Of a stretch of DNA of 64,000 nucleotides, positions 17,780-27,193 are shown one piece after another (within the stretch, counting starts at the first letter, position 1; each line of letters starts with the position of its first letter). Origin of the DNA: Paenibacillus pasadenensis. Lineage in GTDB: Bacteria > Bacillota > Bacilli > Paenibacillales > Paenibacillaceae. The notes under the pieces were generated by a model that searched no databases, had not been told where the DNA came from, and worked only from the letters and a program-made list of their open reading frames with translations. The stretch lies in NCBI RefSeq assembly GCF_023715725.1, contig NZ_JAMBOT010000003.1, forward strand, positions 452,658 to 516,657, written 5' to 3'. Both the position numbers and the translations under genes were made by a program.

Positions 17780-19608
17780 GCCAGCTCTCCCTTCTCCTGC
17801 ACTTGAGGCAAAATAAACGTCACTGTCGTGCCGACATCCAGCTCAGACTCCAGCGTTATCGTGCCGCCATGGGCCTTGATCATTTCCCGGGCAATCGAAA
17901 GTCCCAGGCCTGTCCCGCCCATCTCACGTGATCGGGCTTTGTCCACCCGATAGAAACGGTCGAAAATGCGGCTCAAATCGCGCTTGGGAATGCCGATGCC
18001 GGAGTCCTTAACGCTTACCGCAAGGGCTCCGCCTTCCTGCAGGCGGGCGGACAGCTCAATGCGTCCGCCCTCCAGCGTATACTTAATCGCATTGGACATC
18101 AGATTGTCCAGCACCTGATCGATCTGGTCGCGGTCAAGCACAGCCTGGCCGACACGTTTGTCCACCTGCACAACGGCGCGAATTCCTTTTTTGCGCATCT
18201 GAACCGAGAAACGGTCCGCAACCTCGTCCAGCATCTCCGCAATATCCGTCTCGCGGCGGCGCAGCGTAGACTGCTGCGAGTCCAGCCGGGACAGATGAAG
18301 CAAATCCGTAACGAGGCGGATCATCCGCTCCGTTTCATTGCGAATGACGCCGACGAAACGGCCGGACAGCTCCGGCTCGCCGAGCGCGCCGTCATCCAGC
18401 GCCTCCGCATAACTGCGGATCGTCGTCAGCGGAGTGCGCAGCTCATGGGAGACGTTGGCCACGAACTCCCGCCGCGACTGATCCAGCTTCTCCTGCTCCG
18501 TTATGTCCTGGAGCACCGCAATCGTCCCGGTTATGCCGTTGCCCCGGCGATTGATCGGGCTAAGCGTAACGCGCAGCACCCAGCGCTCCTCGCCGTCCGG
18601 CGACTCCTTCATCAGCACCGCTGCCAGGCCTCGCGTTCCGCGCAGCGCCTCCAGCCGCTCCTGCGGCAGCTCCAGCACATCGGTCAGACGGCAGCCCTCG
18701 CACTCCTCCACGCCGAGCAGCTCCAGCGCGCGCCGGTTGGAAACCATTACGGTGCCGTGTTCATCGGCAGCGATGACGCCGTCACTCATATTGGACAGCA
18801 CCGATTGCAGCTTTTCGTTCTCTTCCTCGTTAACGGACAGCGCTTCGCGCAGCCGTTTGGTCATCTCGTTGAACGCCTCGCTCAGCCGTCCAATTTCGTC
18901 ATCGGCAAGCACCGGAACCTGCTGATCAAACCGGCCTTCGGCAACGGCCTCGGCCTGGCGGGTCAGCCCTTTAATCGGACTCGTAATTGTATGGGCCAAA
19001 ATAATGCCGAGCACCCCGGTCAATCCAAGCGCAATAAGCGTGCCGGACACAAAAATCTGATTGACGCGGCCAACCGTTGCGTTGACCTCCGTCATCTGAG
19101 CGACGATATAAACCGCGCCGATAACTCGGTTGTCGGGTGATTTAATCGGCTGGGTAATAATCTTTTTACGCACATTGTCCTCGTCAAGAATGTCCTGCTC
19201 GTTGTCTGGAATGCCCTGCAGCGCCTGGCTGACCATTTGTGACGTGTTTTTTTTGCCGATCAGGGCGCTGTACGCCTCCGATGTCGCCAGAACGCGTCCG
19301 CTCGTATCCAGCACCTGCAGCTCGGCGCCGGAGCGGCTGAACAGATTGTTCACATACTCGGACAATGAGATGGAATCTCCCTCCGGAGCATTGCCGGATG
19401 CGAGCGCTCCTTCCGCCAGCTTGTCGCTCGCCAGCACCGCAAGCGCGCGGGCCTGGTCGTTCAGGCTGTTCGTGAACGTATCCGTGAGCGAGCTTTTGAC
19501 CGTGCTGACAAAATAAACGGCAATGAGCTGAATCGCGATAAGAATAAGCAGCATGTAAATCGCAATCAGCTTGACCTGGATCGTGCTGAACCAGCGCCTG
19601 CCCTTCAT
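17776..19608 (-). CDS. walK: WalK (YycG) essential cell-wall sensor histidine kinase
   Basis: 610 residues. TM1 (about 10-34), an extracytoplasmic Cache-like loop (35-182), TM2 (185-207), HAMP (208-260), PAS (265-370), HisKA with the H-box ANVSHELRTPLTTIRSY (His388), and HATPase_c with NLMSNAIKYT, DSGIGIP and GTGLGLS. The layout is that of WalK, which senses peptidoglycan fragments and the division septum and phosphorylates WalR. The ATG overlaps the walR stop (TGATG), so the two are coupled. It is followed by walH and walI, as in Bacillus. Confidence 0.98.
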   Translation of the reverse strand: MKGRRWFSTIQVKLIAIYMLLILIAIQLIAVYFVSTVKSSLTDTFTNSLNDQARALAVLASDKLAEGALASGNAPEGDSISLSEYVNNLFSRSGAELQVLDTSGRVLATSEAYSALIGKKNTSQMVSQALQGIPDNEQDILDEDNVRKKIITQPIKSPDNRVIGAVYIVAQMTEVNATVGRVNQIFVSGTLIALGLTGVLGIILAHTITSPIKGLTRQAEAVAEGRFDQQVPVLADDEIGRLSEAFNEMTKRLREALSVNEEENEKLQSVLSNMSDGVIAADEHGTVMVSNRRALELLGVEECEGCRLTDVLELPQERLEALRGTRGLAAVLMKESPDGEERWVLRVTLSPINRRGNGITGTIAVLQDITEQEKLDQSRREFVANVSHELRTPLTTIRSYAEALDDGALGEPELSGRFVGVIRNETERMIRLVTDLLHLSRLDSQQSTLRRRETDIAEMLDEVADRFSVQMRKKGIRAVVQVDKRVGQAVLDRDQIDQVLDNLMSNAIKYTLEGGRIELSARLQEGGALAVSVKDSGIGIPKRDLSRIFDRFYRVDKARSREMGGTGLGLSIAREMIKAHGGTITLESELDVGTTVTFILPQVQEKGELA

Positions 19609-20354
19609 CAGCCGCCAAAGCCTCCCTGCTTCGGATTGCGCATGAGATAGCCCAAACCGCGCCGGGTCAAAATATATTCCGGACGGCTCGGATCATCCTC
19701 GATTTTTTCCCGCAGCCTGCGGATCGTCACATCAACCGTGCGCACATCGCCAAAGTATTCAAACCCCCACACCGCCTGCAGCAGATGCTCCCGGGTCATA
19801 ACCTTCCCGCTGTTCCGGGCCAAATAATAGACCAGCTCGTACTCCCGATGGGTCAAATCGAGCGGCTGCTCGTCTTTATAGACCACATACATATCCGTAT
19901 CGATAAAAAGGTTGAACAGCTTGAGCCCTTGCTTTTCCGGCTCCTCGCCGCCTTTTGCTCCGGCATCAGCCGTCAAAGCCTCTCGGTTTTTTTGCGTGCG
20001 GCGCAAATGAGCCTTCACCCGCGCCAGCAGCTCCCGCGTGCCAAACGGCTTTGTCACATAATCGTCCGCGCCCAGCTCCAGGCCAAGCACCTTGTCGATT
20101 TCCGTGTCTTTTGCCGTCAGCATAATGATTGGCGTTTGCAGCCTTGTTCTAACTTCGCGGCATACGTCCATGCCGTCCTTTACCGGCAGCATCAGATCGA
20201 GCAGAATCAGATCGGGCTCTTCCTCAAAGGCAGCCCTCACCGCTTCCCCGCCGTCAAAGGCGCAGATGACCTCGTAGCCTTCCTTCTCCAAATTGAACTT
20301 TAATATATCCGCAATCGGCCGCTCGTCGTCGACCACGAGAATTTTCCCCTGCAT
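19608..20354 (-). CDS. walR: WalR (YycF) OmpR-type response regulator
   Basis: 248 residues. The receiver domain begins [10 protein letters not shown]; the phosphorylation site is Asp53 in [13 protein letters not shown], with Thr in IMLTAKDTE and Lys in DDYVTKPF. A PhoB-type winged helix follows ([39 protein letters not shown]). WalR controls autolysins and wall metabolism and is essential in most Firmicutes. The linker at about 125-145 ([15 protein letters not shown]) is longer than in B. subtilis. First gene of walRKHI; RBS AAGGAG. Confidence 0.98.
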   Translation of the reverse strand: MQGKILVVDDERPIADILKFNLEKEGYEVICAFDGGEAVRAAFEEEPDLILLDLMLPVKDGMDVCREVRTRLQTPIIMLTAKDTEIDKVLGLELGADDYVTKPFGTRELLARVKAHLRRTQKNREALTADAGAKGGEEPEKQGLKLFNLFIDTDMYVVYKDEQPLDLTHREYELVYYLARNSGKVMTREHLLQAVWGFEYFGDVRTVDVTIRRLREKIEDDPSRPEYILTRRGLGYLMRNPKQGGFGG

Positions 20355-20492
20355 CTTCCGCTGTCCGCTCCTTTCGTCAAGCAGCCTCCCGTCCCGGGAG
20401 CCGCATAAGCCTGTCTAAACCTTCTTCCAGTTTAACACATCAACGGGCGCATTCGCCTGCCGCCGCATTCCCGTCCCCTTCTTCCCGCAGCA

Positions 20493-20529
20493 CAAAAAGA
20501 CCGGAAAGCCCACGGGCCTTCCGGTCATT
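20493..20529 (-). terminator. Terminator of the M23 peptidase gene
   Basis: GACCGGAAGGCCCGTGGGC-TTTCCGGTC hairpin followed on the minus strand by TTTTTGTG, 38 nt past the peptidase stop. Confidence 0.88.
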
Positions 20530-20566
20530 GTGCCGGGACGATGCACATAGCAGCGCCCAAGCTAAT

Positions 20567-22075
20567 CTATAAATATTTCAACGGATTTTGCAGCTTGCCG
20601 TTTTTGAAAATTTCAAAATGAAGATGAATGCCGGTCGAACGTCCCGTATTGCCCATGACGCCGATCTTTTCGCCTCTTCCTACTTTTTCGCCGGTTTTCA
20701 CCGAGAGGCTGTTCATGTGTCCGTATAACGTTTTGAAGCCGTTTTTATGATCAATGATAACGGCTTTGCCGTAACCGTTCTTCGTACCTGCGAATTCGAC
20801 GACGCCTTCGTCTGCGGCCTTGATCGAGCTGGAACCGACGAGGTCAATTCCTTTATGCATGCGGCCCCAACGGCTGCCGTACGTGCTCGTAATGCGATAG
20901 CCGGATACCGGCCAGCTGAATGTTCCGCTTCCTTTTCCAGATACGGACTCATCGGAGCCTTCGCCGCTATTCACCACTTTAGTGCCTTGTACGACAATTT
21001 TCGGAACCGATTTCTCGATGACGTCAATGCTTACAAGATCCTCGCTCATTTTGTTTCCGTTCTGCTTCACAACGGTATATGTGAGCTGTTTCCTGCCCGC
21101 CTTGCCCTGTTGAATAACTTTGGACTGGCCTTTGTTCAGCGTAGCTTTCTTCTGAATAATGACCTGCGGCTCGCTTGTAATGATCTCCGTCTGCACCTCA
21201 GTCGTAACGACGTTGATGACAGGCTTTGCAAGCGTCAGCTCCAGCACGTCTCCCGCCTTGATCAGATCGTCCTGAATCCAAGGGTTGTCCTTGTAGATTA
21301 CTTCCGGGGAAATGTTGAACTTTTGCGCGATACAGCCAACGCAATCTCCCTGCTGAATCGTGTACTTGGTTTTGGCATCTTTGCCTCCGCTGAGCAGCTC
21401 CTTGAGCTGATCCTGGCCGAGCACCTTGGAAGGGTCCAGCTCCTTCTGGCTAAACTCGATTTCCTCAGCAAACTTCACGCCAGCGATCCGGTTCGACGGG
21501 GCCGTAGTTTGATTGGCTGATCCTGTCGAAAGTAGCTGGACTTTCGGAAAAGAGCTTTTCATTCGGGACGGCGGCGCGTATTTGTTCTGAATCTGCTTCA
21601 GAATGGCCTGCGCCGTCTCCTCGTTTTTGACAATGCCGACGACTTCGCCGTTTACCTTGACCTCTGTGCCCTCAGCCGACATTTTGAAGGAAGACTCCAG
21701 CTTGTCCAAGGTTGCTTGCGAATCCGCCGTTCCCTTGTACTCGCTAATCTTCTCAAACGAAATATTGCCGGTGCGAAGAGACATTTTGAGACTTGGATAG
21801 GCTTCGTTCATTTCGGCGGTCTCGGCCTGCACAAGCTTCGTTACTTCGGATGGGTCACCGATTGTGCCGACGGCTTGTCCGTTCACGAGAACCTTATAGT
21901 AATCGTGCGTGTTGCTCTTGATATATTGTTGAAATCCAATATATCCTGCACCCGCTAAAATAGCTGCGATAGCCAAGGAAATCCAGAGTATTTTAATCCC
22001 GCGCTTGCGCGGCGGCTCCGTTCCTTGGTCGAATGGTTGGGATAAGGGGTGCTTTTGCGGCTTGTAAGCAATCAT
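20567..22075 (-). CDS. LysM/G5/M23 peptidoglycan endopeptidase
   Basis: 502 residues. A cytoplasmic start of about 28 residues rich in basic residues and a single membrane helix (29-51, ILWISLAIAAILAGAGYIGF) place the rest outside. In order: a helical/YabE-like region (52-220), a LysM domain (TKYTIQQGDCVGCIAQKFNI), a G5 domain (about 295-370, VQTEIITSEPQV to VVQGTKV), and a C-terminal M23 domain with zinc motifs HKGIDL and HLHFE and the catalytic YGHM. It should cleave stem-peptide cross-links. The position upstream of walR suggests it is part of the Wal-linked envelope set. RBS AAGGAG. Monocistronic. Confidence 0.93.
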   Translation of the reverse strand: MIAYKPQKHPLSQPFDQGTEPPRKRGIKILWISLAIAAILAGAGYIGFQQYIKSNTHDYYKVLVNGQAVGTIGDPSEVTKLVQAETAEMNEAYPSLKMSLRTGNISFEKISEYKGTADSQATLDKLESSFKMSAEGTEVKVNGEVVGIVKNEETAQAILKQIQNKYAPPSRMKSSFPKVQLLSTGSANQTTAPSNRIAGVKFAEEIEFSQKELDPSKVLGQDQLKELLSGGKDAKTKYTIQQGDCVGCIAQKFNISPEVIYKDNPWIQDDLIKAGDVLELTLAKPVINVVTTEVQTEIITSEPQVIIQKKATLNKGQSKVIQQGKAGRKQLTYTVVKQNGNKMSEDLVSIDVIEKSVPKIVVQGTKVVNSGEGSDESVSGKGSGTFSWPVSGYRITSTYGSRWGRMHKGIDLVGSSSIKAADEGVVEFAGTKNGYGKAVIIDHKNGFKTLYGHMNSLSVKTGEKVGRGEKIGVMGNTGRSTGIHLHFEIFKNGKLQNPLKYL

Positions 22076-22658
22076 TAAAGGCGTTCTCCTTCTGTCTTAT
22101 GCTCGCTGGCTCTGGCGTCTTTCCCCTGCCGTTTATTACTGTCCTATCTTCCCTATTAGCCTATGAGGGCGAATTGAGAGATCATTCGGCAAAAAACGAC
22201 GAATACTCCCTGCGGAAGAATTCGTTTCTTACTTTACCATAGTCCGTTTTCCAACGACAACCGCATCAAACGCCGTTTAAGATTAAACTTTTTTCAGAAT
22301 CATTCAACACTATCCGATCAAACGCATTAAAATATCCAATTAACGGTATATCTTCATCTCTCTATTTAAAATGATCCTATGTTTTACAACCTTCCTTACT
22401 CGATAGAGAAATGACTCTAATTAAGCGCTTCACCGTCCCAACCCGCCGGTCACGCCAAAAATCCGTCCCTGAAAAAGCGAACGGATTAATCCAAAATTTA
22501 AATAATTTGTTTGGGTTTTTATTGAAGTTCTTCATTAATTTTATTTTCTAAAATATGTGACAGAATTGGATCAAAACCGAATCTCTCTATTACATATCCG
22601 CTCAAATTCATCAAAAGTAACACTTTGTATTTCTAAGTAATGCTTATAAAACAGGTTG
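22076..22658. other. AT-rich intergenic region, no gene seen
   Basis: 583 nt upstream of the M23 peptidase and downstream of the next gene. It is much richer in A+T than the surroundings and should hold the M23 promoter. I found no ORF with an RBS, no tRNA and no clear terminator; a WalR-type half site (TGTAAA) occurs once on the minus strand without a partner. Confidence 0.4.
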
Positions 22659-23309
22659 CTACATGTCCCGCGGGTCTCCCTGCAGCGATATTCCGTCCTC
22701 TTCTAATCCAGGAGAAGGAGTCGGCAAAGACGTATCCGAGGAGTCTTCATCCGGCAAGGAACGATTAATTTCGCCGTTTTCCGTGGCGCCCTCATCGGAG
22801 GCTTGCGGGTCGGAATTGAACGGGCTGGCAGCTGGCTGTTCGTCCGAACCGCCGGGTAAGCCGCCTCCATCCGTTCCGGTTCCAATTCCGCCATCATTTA
22901 ATCCGCCTACACTAGCGCTGCCGGGCGCTCCTGGTTGCGATTCGCTTCCGTTGAACGGTTCCGAACCGTTCTCCACAGCGCCCTCATTTTCCCCAGTTCC
23001 ATTCGTTGCCGACTTGCTCTGCTGCTCCTCTGTTGAAGGCGGGCTGCTGGCCGTTGGCTCTTCTCGACTATTCTCAGCCGGTGCTGTTGCCGGCAAACTG
23101 TCCTGCGCTCCGGGCTCGGCCCCCCACAGCTGTCCCCAGACCCCTCCCATTGTTAGCGGCTGCACCTGCAGCGGAATGTGGAACTGCTTGAGCAGCACCT
23201 CCACATAGCTAGTCACAATATAACCGGTTGTCCAGATGGACAGAAAACTTACGAGCAGAGCCGCAGCAGCCATTTTCCCCAGCCAAATCGCCGCCTTTTT
23301 CATCGACAC
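22659..23309 (-). CDS. Membrane-anchored Ser/Pro/Gly-rich protein
   Basis: 216 residues. The first 45 residues hold a single hydrophobic helix (IWLGKMAAAALLVSFLSIWT) followed by an ordered patch (YVEVLLKQFHIPLQVQPL) of the kind seen in small sporulation and envelope membrane proteins. The remaining 150 residues are low-complexity, rich in Ser, Gly, Glu, Pro and Asn, and probably disordered outside the cell. I do not recognise a family. The only overlapping long frame on the other strand is its mirror. It lies just downstream of purA. Confidence 0.6.
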   Translation of the reverse strand: MSMKKAAIWLGKMAAAALLVSFLSIWTTGYIVTSYVEVLLKQFHIPLQVQPLTMGGVWGQLWGAEPGAQDSLPATAPAENSREEPTASSPPSTEEQQSKSATNGTGENEGAVENGSEPFNGSESQPGAPGSASVGGLNDGGIGTGTDGGGLPGGSDEQPAASPFNSDPQASDEGATENGEINRSLPDEDSSDTSLPTPSPGLEEDGISLQGDPRDM

Positions 23310-23454
23310 GGATAAGTCCTCCTTCCATTCCTGCTATTCTATCAACCAGTATGGTCAAGGCGGAGGGAAGACATTCAGACAAGGCGAAACGGCTAAGGCC
23401 GTCCTCGACGGACCCGTAAGTTTCATTCCGTAGAGATATACTTACTTATATCTC

Positions 23455-23495
23455 GAAAAAAAACCGCAGATCCCTGTTCGGGACCTGCGGCTGTA
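23455..23495 (-). terminator. Terminator of purA
   Basis: CCGCAGGTCCC-GAACA-GGGATCTGCGG stem followed by a run of T on the minus strand, 11 nt past the purA stop. Confidence 0.9.
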
Positions 23496-23505
23496 ATCGA
23501 TGATT

Positions 23506-24807
<1,302 letters not shown>

Positions 24808-24979
24808 TTAAATTGCTTGGAATTTACTGCTCTAGCGTGCGCATTCCCGCGGCCCGCCTATACATCGCTTTGTCACGTTACCTTATGCAAGCGAAGGGGC
24901 GTCATGCAACACGGTTGTTAATGTTGAATGCGATCTTACCGGGAAAGTTAGGCCCAGTAAGACAAAAAGCAGCATTCTC

Positions 24980-25008
24980 AGTTTATCAGCCCTGCCATAC
25001 CATGTCAA
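24980..25008 (-). promoter_or_regulatory. Sigma-A promoter of purA
   Basis: On the minus strand TTGACA (25008-25003), a 17-nt spacer and TAAACT (24985-24980). A leader of about 180 nt separates it from the purA start. Confidence 0.8.
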
Positions 25009-25012
25009 ATAT

Positions 25013-25056
25013 AAAAGCGAACAATTTATATCGTTAATTAGGGATTGTTCGGAATT
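25013..25056 (-). promoter_or_regulatory. PurR operator (paired inverted PurBoxes)
   Basis: CGAAC at 25018-25022 and GTTCG at 25047-25051 form inverted PurBox cores with A/T-rich flanks (GCGAACAATT and ATTGTTCGG). They are 24 nt apart, the spacing I recall for the B. subtilis pur operon control region. The pair lies directly upstream of the purA -35, so PurR with PRPP as the inducer is expected to repress here. Confidence 0.85.
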
Positions 25057-25148
25057 GAAGCTGCAATGTTAGGCTTATCTCCCCAGAAGCTATTTTCCGC
25101 GACCGTAACGAGCTGAAGTGCCTAACAATTTTACTGTTCCTTTGCAAA

Positions 25149-25176
25149 GAAAAAAGCCGCCAGCGGCTGGCGGCCT
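25149..25176 (-). terminator. Terminator of the dnaB transcript
   Basis: GCCGCCAGC / GCTGGCGGC stem followed on the minus strand by TTTTTTCTTTGC. Confidence 0.88.
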
Positions 25177-25177
25177 T

Positions 25178-25397
25178 GAGTCATGCCTGAAACGCGGAAG
25201 CGGGTACGTGCTTTGTTCGCTGATCGTACCCACGAGTCATCAAAACGCTGGCTCATGCGTTCGCGGATCGTACCCACGAACCGTTATGACGCCGGTTCAT
25301 TCGTTCGCTGAACGAAGCGCACGAGCCTATGAGGCTGGCTCATGCGTTCTGCTGATCGTACCCACGAACCGTTATGACGCCGGTTCATGAGTACGAT
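25178..25397. repeat. Degenerate 44-bp tandem repeats at the dnaB 3' end
   Basis: Units of 44 bp begin at 25222, 25266, 25310 and 25354, with a decayed unit before 25222. The second and fourth share 35 identical bases (GATCGTACCCACGAACCG...). Each has an internal inverted repeat (AACCG...CGGTT in units 2 and 4; GAGCC...GGCTC in unit 3), so stems are kept while bases change. The last unit runs into dnaB and encodes its final residues. There are no unique spacers, so this is not a CRISPR array. Confidence 0.8.
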
Positions 25398-26727
25398 CCA
25401 AGCTAACAAATTTATTAAAATTCTTGAGAAAAGCCAGCTCAACGGTGCCCACAGGGCCGTTACGCTGCTTGGCGATAATAATCTCAATGATGTTTTTCTT
25501 CTCGGTTTCTTTATCGTAATAGTCATCCCGGTAAAGAAACGCGACAATGTCGGCGTCCTGCTCGATCGAGCCCGATTCACGAAGGTCGCTCATCATCGGA
25601 CGTTTGTCCTGACGCTGCTCGACACCACGGCTTAGCTGCGAAAGCGCAATGACGGGAACCTCCAGCTCACGGGCAATTTGCTTGAGCGTACGGGAAATCT
25701 CGGAGACCTCCTGCTGCCGGTTCTCTCCTGCCTTGCCGCGGCCCTGGATGAGCTGCAGGTAGTCGATAAGAATCATGCCGAGATTCCGCTCTTTTTTGAG
25801 CCTGCGGCATTTGGCGCGAATGTCGGTGACGGTAATACCCGGCGTATCGTCGATGTAAATTTCCGCCTCCGACAGCGCTCCAATCGCCATCGTGAGCTTT
25901 TCCCAGTCGTCGCCCTCCAGGAAACCGGTCCGCATGCGTCCGGCATCGACATTGGATTCCGCGCACACCATACGCTGCACAAGCTGAGCGGCACTCATCT
26001 CAAGCGAGAAGATTGCAACGGTTTCGCGGGCGCGCACGCCGACATTTTGCGCGATATTCAGAGCAAAGGCCGTTTTACCGACGGAAGGACGGGCTGCAAC
26101 GATAATCAGGTCGCTACGCTGAAACCCGCTCGTCATTTTGTCCAAATCGACAAAGCCTGACGGTATTCCGGTAGATCCGCCCTTGTTCGTATAGAGGAAC
26201 TCGACGCGCTCAAATACTTCCATCAGCACGTCGCGGATAGAAATAAAGCCGCTGCTGGAGCGCCGGTTGGCGATCTCCATAATGCGCTGCTCAGCTTCGC
26301 TGAGCATAAGACCGACATCGTCCGCCGAGCCGTAGCCATCCGATACGATGGTGGTCGCGGTGCGGATCAAGCGGCGCAGCATTGATTTTTCTTCGACGAT
26401 TTGCGCGTAATATTCCACGTTAGCCGCCGTTGGAACAACACTGGCAAGCTTGGCCAAATAACTGACTCCGCCCGCTTCATCCAGCTGGGAGCGGTCGCTC
26501 AAATAAGCGGTCAGCGTGACCAAGTCAATCGGCTGGTTGTTCTCACCAAGCTCAATCATTGCTTCAAAAATCAATTGGTGAGATGCAAGGTAAAAATCCT
26601 CGGGGCGGACTTTTTCCATTGCGGTAATCAAAGCTTCGGCTTGCAGCAGAACAGCGCCAAGCACGGCCTGCTCTGCATCCAGATTGTTAGGGGGGACCCG
26701 GTCAAACAACAAGCTGTCTTGGCTCAT
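25372..26727 (-). CDS. dnaB: Replicative DNA helicase DnaB (B. subtilis DnaC)
   Basis: 451 residues. The N-terminal primase-binding helical domain begins PPNNLDAEQAVLGAVLL; the RecA-like domain has Walker A AARPSVGKTAF, Walker B MILIDYLQLI, and the H4 motif LSRGVEQRQDKRP with the arginine finger region. The hexameric helicase is loaded at oriC with DnaA and the loader. The last residues (RTHEPAS) come from the repeat array that follows and replace the usual acidic tail of the family. It is translated after rplI (19-nt gap) and ends the gdpP-rplI-dnaB unit. Confidence 0.97.
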   Translation of the reverse strand: MSQDSLLFDRVPPNNLDAEQAVLGAVLLQAEALITAMEKVRPEDFYLASHQLIFEAMIELGENNQPIDLVTLTAYLSDRSQLDEAGGVSYLAKLASVVPTAANVEYYAQIVEEKSMLRRLIRTATTIVSDGYGSADDVGLMLSEAEQRIMEIANRRSSSGFISIRDVLMEVFERVEFLYTNKGGSTGIPSGFVDLDKMTSGFQRSDLIIVAARPSVGKTAFALNIAQNVGVRARETVAIFSLEMSAAQLVQRMVCAESNVDAGRMRTGFLEGDDWEKLTMAIGALSEAEIYIDDTPGITVTDIRAKCRRLKKERNLGMILIDYLQLIQGRGKAGENRQQEVSEISRTLKQIARELEVPVIALSQLSRGVEQRQDKRPMMSDLRESGSIEQDADIVAFLYRDDYYDKETEKKNIIEIIIAKQRNGPVGTVELAFLKNFNKFVSLDRTHEPAS

Positions 26728-26746
26728 CCCTCCTGCGCCTCCGTTC

Positions 26747-27193
26747 TCATTCCTCAGCCGCCTGAACCTTAAGCTTCGCCTTCACCTGCGGATGGAGCTT
26801 TACTTCCAGATTGGTGAAGCCAAGCGCGCGAATCGGCTCCGGCAGCTCGATTTTGCGTTTATCGATTTTAATGCCTTCTTGCTTCTCCAGCGCTTCGGCA
26901 ATCTGTTTGGTCGTAATGGCTCCGAACAGACGGCCGCCCTCGCCCGCTTTTGTGCGCACAACTACGGTCAGCTCCCCGAGCTTGGCAGCCAGTGCTTCCG
27001 CATCGGCCTTCTCCTGAGCTTTGCGCTTGTCCTCGGACGCCTTCTGCATCTCAAGCGTTTTGATGTTGCCCGCTTCCGCCGGCTTCACGAGCCCTTTTGG
27101 CAGCAGGAAGTTGCGCACATAACCTTCCGATACTTCCTTAATCTCGCCGCGTTTGCCTTGCCCCTTTACATCTTGCAGAAAAATAACCTTCAT
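26747..27193 (-). CDS. rplI: 50S ribosomal protein L9
   Basis: 148 residues, the normal L9 length. The N-terminal domain starts [20 protein letters not shown] with the conserved [17 protein letters not shown] block ([16 protein letters not shown]), a long central helix, and a C-terminal 23S-binding domain ([25 protein letters not shown]). The ATG overlaps the gdpP stop by one base (TAATG), so translation is coupled. The gdpP-rplI-dnaB order is the same in Bacillus. Confidence 0.98.
   Translation of the reverse strand: MKVIFLQDVKGQGKRGEIKEVSEGYVRNFLLPKGLVKPAEAGNIKTLEMQKASEDKRKAQEKADAEALAAKLGELTVVVRTKAGEGGRLFGAITTKQIAEALEKQEGIKIDKRKIELPEPIRALGFTNLEVKLHPQVKAKLKVQAAEE

Noticed and set aside
22663..23208. 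181-codon plus-strand frame opposite the Ser/Gly-rich gene
   Set aside because: Low-complexity mirror frame; the minus strand has a membrane helix and an ordered start, the plus frame has neither.
25178..25397. Possible CRISPR array
   Set aside because: The repeats are contiguous 44-bp units with no unique spacers, and no cas genes are present.
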